Shown here in pieces: positions 5,407 through 6,146 of a DNA stretch of 6,146 nucleotides. Every line of letters begins with the position of its first letter. The first letter of the stretch is position 1. The stretch is from Nitrospirota bacterium (GTDB taxonomy: Bacteria; Nitrospirota; Thermodesulfovibrionia; Thermodesulfovibrionales; Magnetobacteriaceae). The position numbers and the translations under genes are program-made. The stretch covers positions 1 through 6,146 of the forward strand of contig JADGAE010000121.1 in NCBI GenBank assembly GCA_015232165.1, in the 5' to 3' direction. The notes under the pieces were generated by a model that had not been told where the DNA came from, did not search any database, and worked only from the letters and a program-made list of their open reading frames with translations.

Positions 5407-5457
5407 TTTATCTACACATCGCGCGGCCACACATCCTCAGACAGAGGGAAAATGAGG

Positions 5458-5499
5458 CTCTACGCTCTACGCTCTACACTCTACACTCTACACTCTACA
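5458..5499. repeat. Tandem heptamer repeat, six units
   Basis: On the plus strand: CTCTACG twice, then CTCTACA four times, plus one extra C (on the minus strand, TGTAGAG x4 then CGTAGAG x2). The array runs from just after the -10 of the chemoreceptor promoter into its leader. It would therefore be transcribed, at about the first 40 bases of the mRNA. Perfect short tandem repeats of this type can change copy number by slippage. Confidence 0.95.
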
Positions 5500-5500
5500 C

Positions 5501-5530
5501 AGTTTACATCACCGTGATTGAAAATGTCAA
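5501..5530 (-). promoter_or_regulatory. Candidate sigma70-type promoter of the chemoreceptor gene
   Basis: TTGACA on the minus strand at 5525-5530, an 18-bp spacer, then TAAACT at 5501-5506 (four of six). The start of transcription would fall near 5494, inside the heptamer array, giving a leader of about 100 bases. I found no convincing sigma28 (FliA) motif, which often controls chemotaxis genes. Confidence 0.5.
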
Positions 5531-5532
5531 TC
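5516..5532. promoter_or_regulatory. Inverted repeat over the -35, possible operator
   Basis: GATTG (5516-5520) and CAATC (5528-5532) flank 7 bases that include most of the TTGACA -35. A protein bound here would block the promoter. The repeat is short and may be chance. Confidence 0.25.
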
Positions 5533-5831
5533 GCTGTCGTTTTCGGGGGCGCATAAGAAAGTGGTGGGTGTTTTGGAGTTATTGTCAAATCTGCCTTTGC
5601 ACTTTTTCCTAAACAGGAGTTTATGCGGTTTTTGAAAATGGATTCCCGTTCCCTGTTCAAGCCAGGGACATGTTTCACGGGAATGACAGAAAATGGCATT
5701 TTGCACCAATATGTGCCTGCCCTTGGCTCGAACAGGGGTCATTCCTGCGCAAGCAGGAATCCATTACCCATGACTTGCCTATGTACCCACCGTGCGCGGG
5801 AGTTTGCAAAAACCATCATCAGGAGTGTAGA
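5533..5831. other. Non-coding region of dispersed repeats
   Basis: No convincing gene. The several open frames crossing this stretch translate repeat hairpins and lack ribosome-binding sites. Bases 5533-5637 hold nothing I can define. Bases 5638-5764 are a pair of related inverted-repeat hairpins, and 5765-5820 is unremarkable. Confidence 0.65.
5638..5764. repeat. Pair of inverted dispersed hairpin repeats (ATGGATTCC / GGAATGAC type)
   Basis: Left unit 5638-5687: outer stem ATTCCCGT (5642-5649) with ACGGGAAT (5677-5684), enclosing a second stem TCCCTG (5650-5655) with CAGGGA (5663-5668). Right unit 5738-5764, in the opposite orientation: ATTCCTGC (5741-5748), loop GCAA, GCAGGAAT (5753-5760), ending CCAT. 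CCCTGTTCAAGCCAGGG (5651-5667) recurs as an imperfect reverse complement at 5720-5737. ATGGATTCC...GGAATGAC hairpins of this kind are common intergenic repeats in many bacteria and often create spurious small ORFs. Confidence 0.8.
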
Positions 5832-5966
5832 ATGATACGAGTTGATGGTATGAAACTATTTAGAAGAACAAATGGCGTCAGATACGTTGAAGTTAAACGC
5901 TATGTTGTACGCTCATTGCAAAAAAAGGCTTCTTTAAGATTATGGATACTTCAGGCGACATTGTAA
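5832..5966 (+). pseudogene. N-terminal remnant of a tyrosine-recombinase-type integrase (44-codon ORF)
   Basis: It has a strong start: AGGAG (5821-5825) lies 6 bases before ATG 5832. Residues 7-31 (MKLFRRTNGVRYVEVKRY then VVRSLQ) resemble the arm-binding beta-strands at the N-terminus of phage-type integrases, whose usual pattern is L(F/Y)(K/R)R-x-NG-x-YYV-x-(F/V)...RRSL-x-T. The likeness stops at QKK, exactly at a run of seven A. After it the frame yields an unrelated 12 residues and a stop at 5964-5966. No catalytic domain follows, so this is a remnant if it is an integrase at all. Its end overlaps the GAF-protein start by 25 bases. It may now work as a leader ORF, or feed the GAF frame by slippage. 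Integrase homology is judged by eye. Confidence 0.4.
5921..5927 (+). other. In-phase slippery heptamer A AAA AAG
   Basis: In the frame of ATG 5832 the codons are CAA AAA AAG, so 5921-5927 is A AAA AAG in the correct phase for -1 slippage, the same heptamer as in E. coli dnaX. A -1 shift here enters the frame of the GAF protein, which is open from 5897 through its ATG at 5942 to the window end. I see neither a strong downstream stem nor an upstream Shine-Dalgarno-like stimulator. Confidence 0.45.
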
Positions 5967-6146
5967 AGCAGATATTTAGCTACGGGCTGAGGCAGAGCGA
6001 CGTCAAACTGATCCTCGGCTCCGTAAGCACGCAAGGACGGGACGATTTAATCGAAAAGATAGCGGGGATCATAACCAAGATAACCGCCATCATAGAGGTA
6101 TCCAACCGCGTCTCCTCGATCCTCGACCTTGACATGCTGCTGAAAA
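5942..6146 (+). CDS. GAF-domain signalling protein, N-terminal part (runs off the window)
   Basis: 68 codons are visible. Residues 1-45 (MDTSGDIVKQIFSYGLRQSD onward) form a helical lead-in. Residues 48-68 (IAIIEVSNRVSSILDLDMLL type) match the helix that opens many GAF domains, which usually continues KRIV. Such N-termini belong to sensor kinases, diguanylate or adenylate cyclases, or phosphatases; the output domain lies outside the window. ATG 5942 is the only standard start in the open frame (from 5897). It has no good Shine-Dalgarno (AAGG at 5925-5928 is 13 bases away), so translation may depend on the overlapping ORF at 5832 by coupling or by -1 slippage. If slippage occurs, about 46 residues would be added at the N-terminus. 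Confidence 0.75.
   Translation, partial: MDTSGDIVKQIFSYGLRQSDVKLILGSVSTQGRDDLIEKIAGIITKITAIIEVSNRVSSILDLDMLLK

Noticed and set aside
5392..5430. Upstream ATG giving a 13-residue N-terminal extension of the chemoreceptor
   Set aside because: The extension would run through the AAGGAGG that fits the ATG at 5391, and it adds charged residues before the usual short MCP N-terminus.
5458..5499. CRISPR array
   Set aside because: Units are 7 bp and directly abutting with no spacers, so this is a simple tandem repeat.
5670..5831. The long form (98 codons) of the ORF ending at 5966
   Set aside because: Its first 54 codons cross the repeat pair; the good Shine-Dalgarno and the integrase-like similarity begin only at ATG 5832.
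5481..5835. Open frames of 70-72 codons on both strands over the hairpin repeats
   Set aside because: They translate the dispersed ATTCC/GGAAT repeats (for example SCASRNP-like strings), a common source of spurious hypothetical proteins, and lack ribosome-binding sites.

Overview
The window looks like chromosomal DNA from a flagellated or otherwise chemotactic Gram-negative bacterium of the Nitrospirota / former Deltaproteobacteria type. Two receptor-family genes, a two-CW cysteine-motif protein, a DUF1640-like coiled-coil protein, a RelE-type toxin-antitoxin pair and many short dispersed repeats are typical of such genomes. This placement is an inference from gene content; no rRNA or marker gene is present.

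Layout. Bases 1-76 hold a GC-rich repeat with a hairpin and T-tract. Bases 77-2569 (minus strand) carry a probable three-gene operon, in transcription order: a two-CW protein (2273-2569), a DUF1640-like membrane-anchored coiled-coil protein (1946-2209), and a soluble, divergent MCP-like protein (77-1930). The last appears to be an internal tandem duplication with one CheZ-like DxxxQ motif. Bases 2570-2875 are a divergent promoter region containing a second GC-rich hairpin inside a short inverted-repeat element. Bases 2876-3361 (plus) encode a toxin-antitoxin pair with its own TTGACA promoter and a palindrome over the -10. Bases 3362-3699 are non-coding apart from one doubtful tiny ORF and a third GC-rich repeat copy. 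Bases 3700-5391 (minus) encode a canonical transmembrane chemoreceptor (TM1, four-helix sensor, TM2, HAMP, signalling hairpin) with a C-terminal CheR-tether-like DFEKF. Its leader contains six copies of a 7-bp tandem repeat just downstream of a TTGACA promoter. Bases 5533-5831 hold dispersed hairpin repeats. Bases 5832-5966 (plus) encode an apparent tyrosine-recombinase N-terminal remnant, overlapping a GAF-domain protein that starts at 5942 and runs off the right edge. The two frames are joined by an in-phase A AAA AAG slippery heptamer.

How the parts fit. Both receptor-family proteins should act on CheA/CheW arrays. The membrane receptor looks complete and adaptable (methylation-site consensus, CheR tether). 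The operon receptor lacks membrane segments, has an altered tip and shows no methylation consensus, so it may report a cytoplasmic signal or modulate the array. Its co-transcription with a cysteine-rich two-CW protein suggests, but does not prove, a redox or metal input. The rest is accessory DNA: a toxin-antitoxin pair, an integrase remnant and repeats. The strongest candidates for something new are the duplicated MCP/CheZ-like protein with its two-CW and DUF1640 partners, and the slippery-site junction at the right edge.
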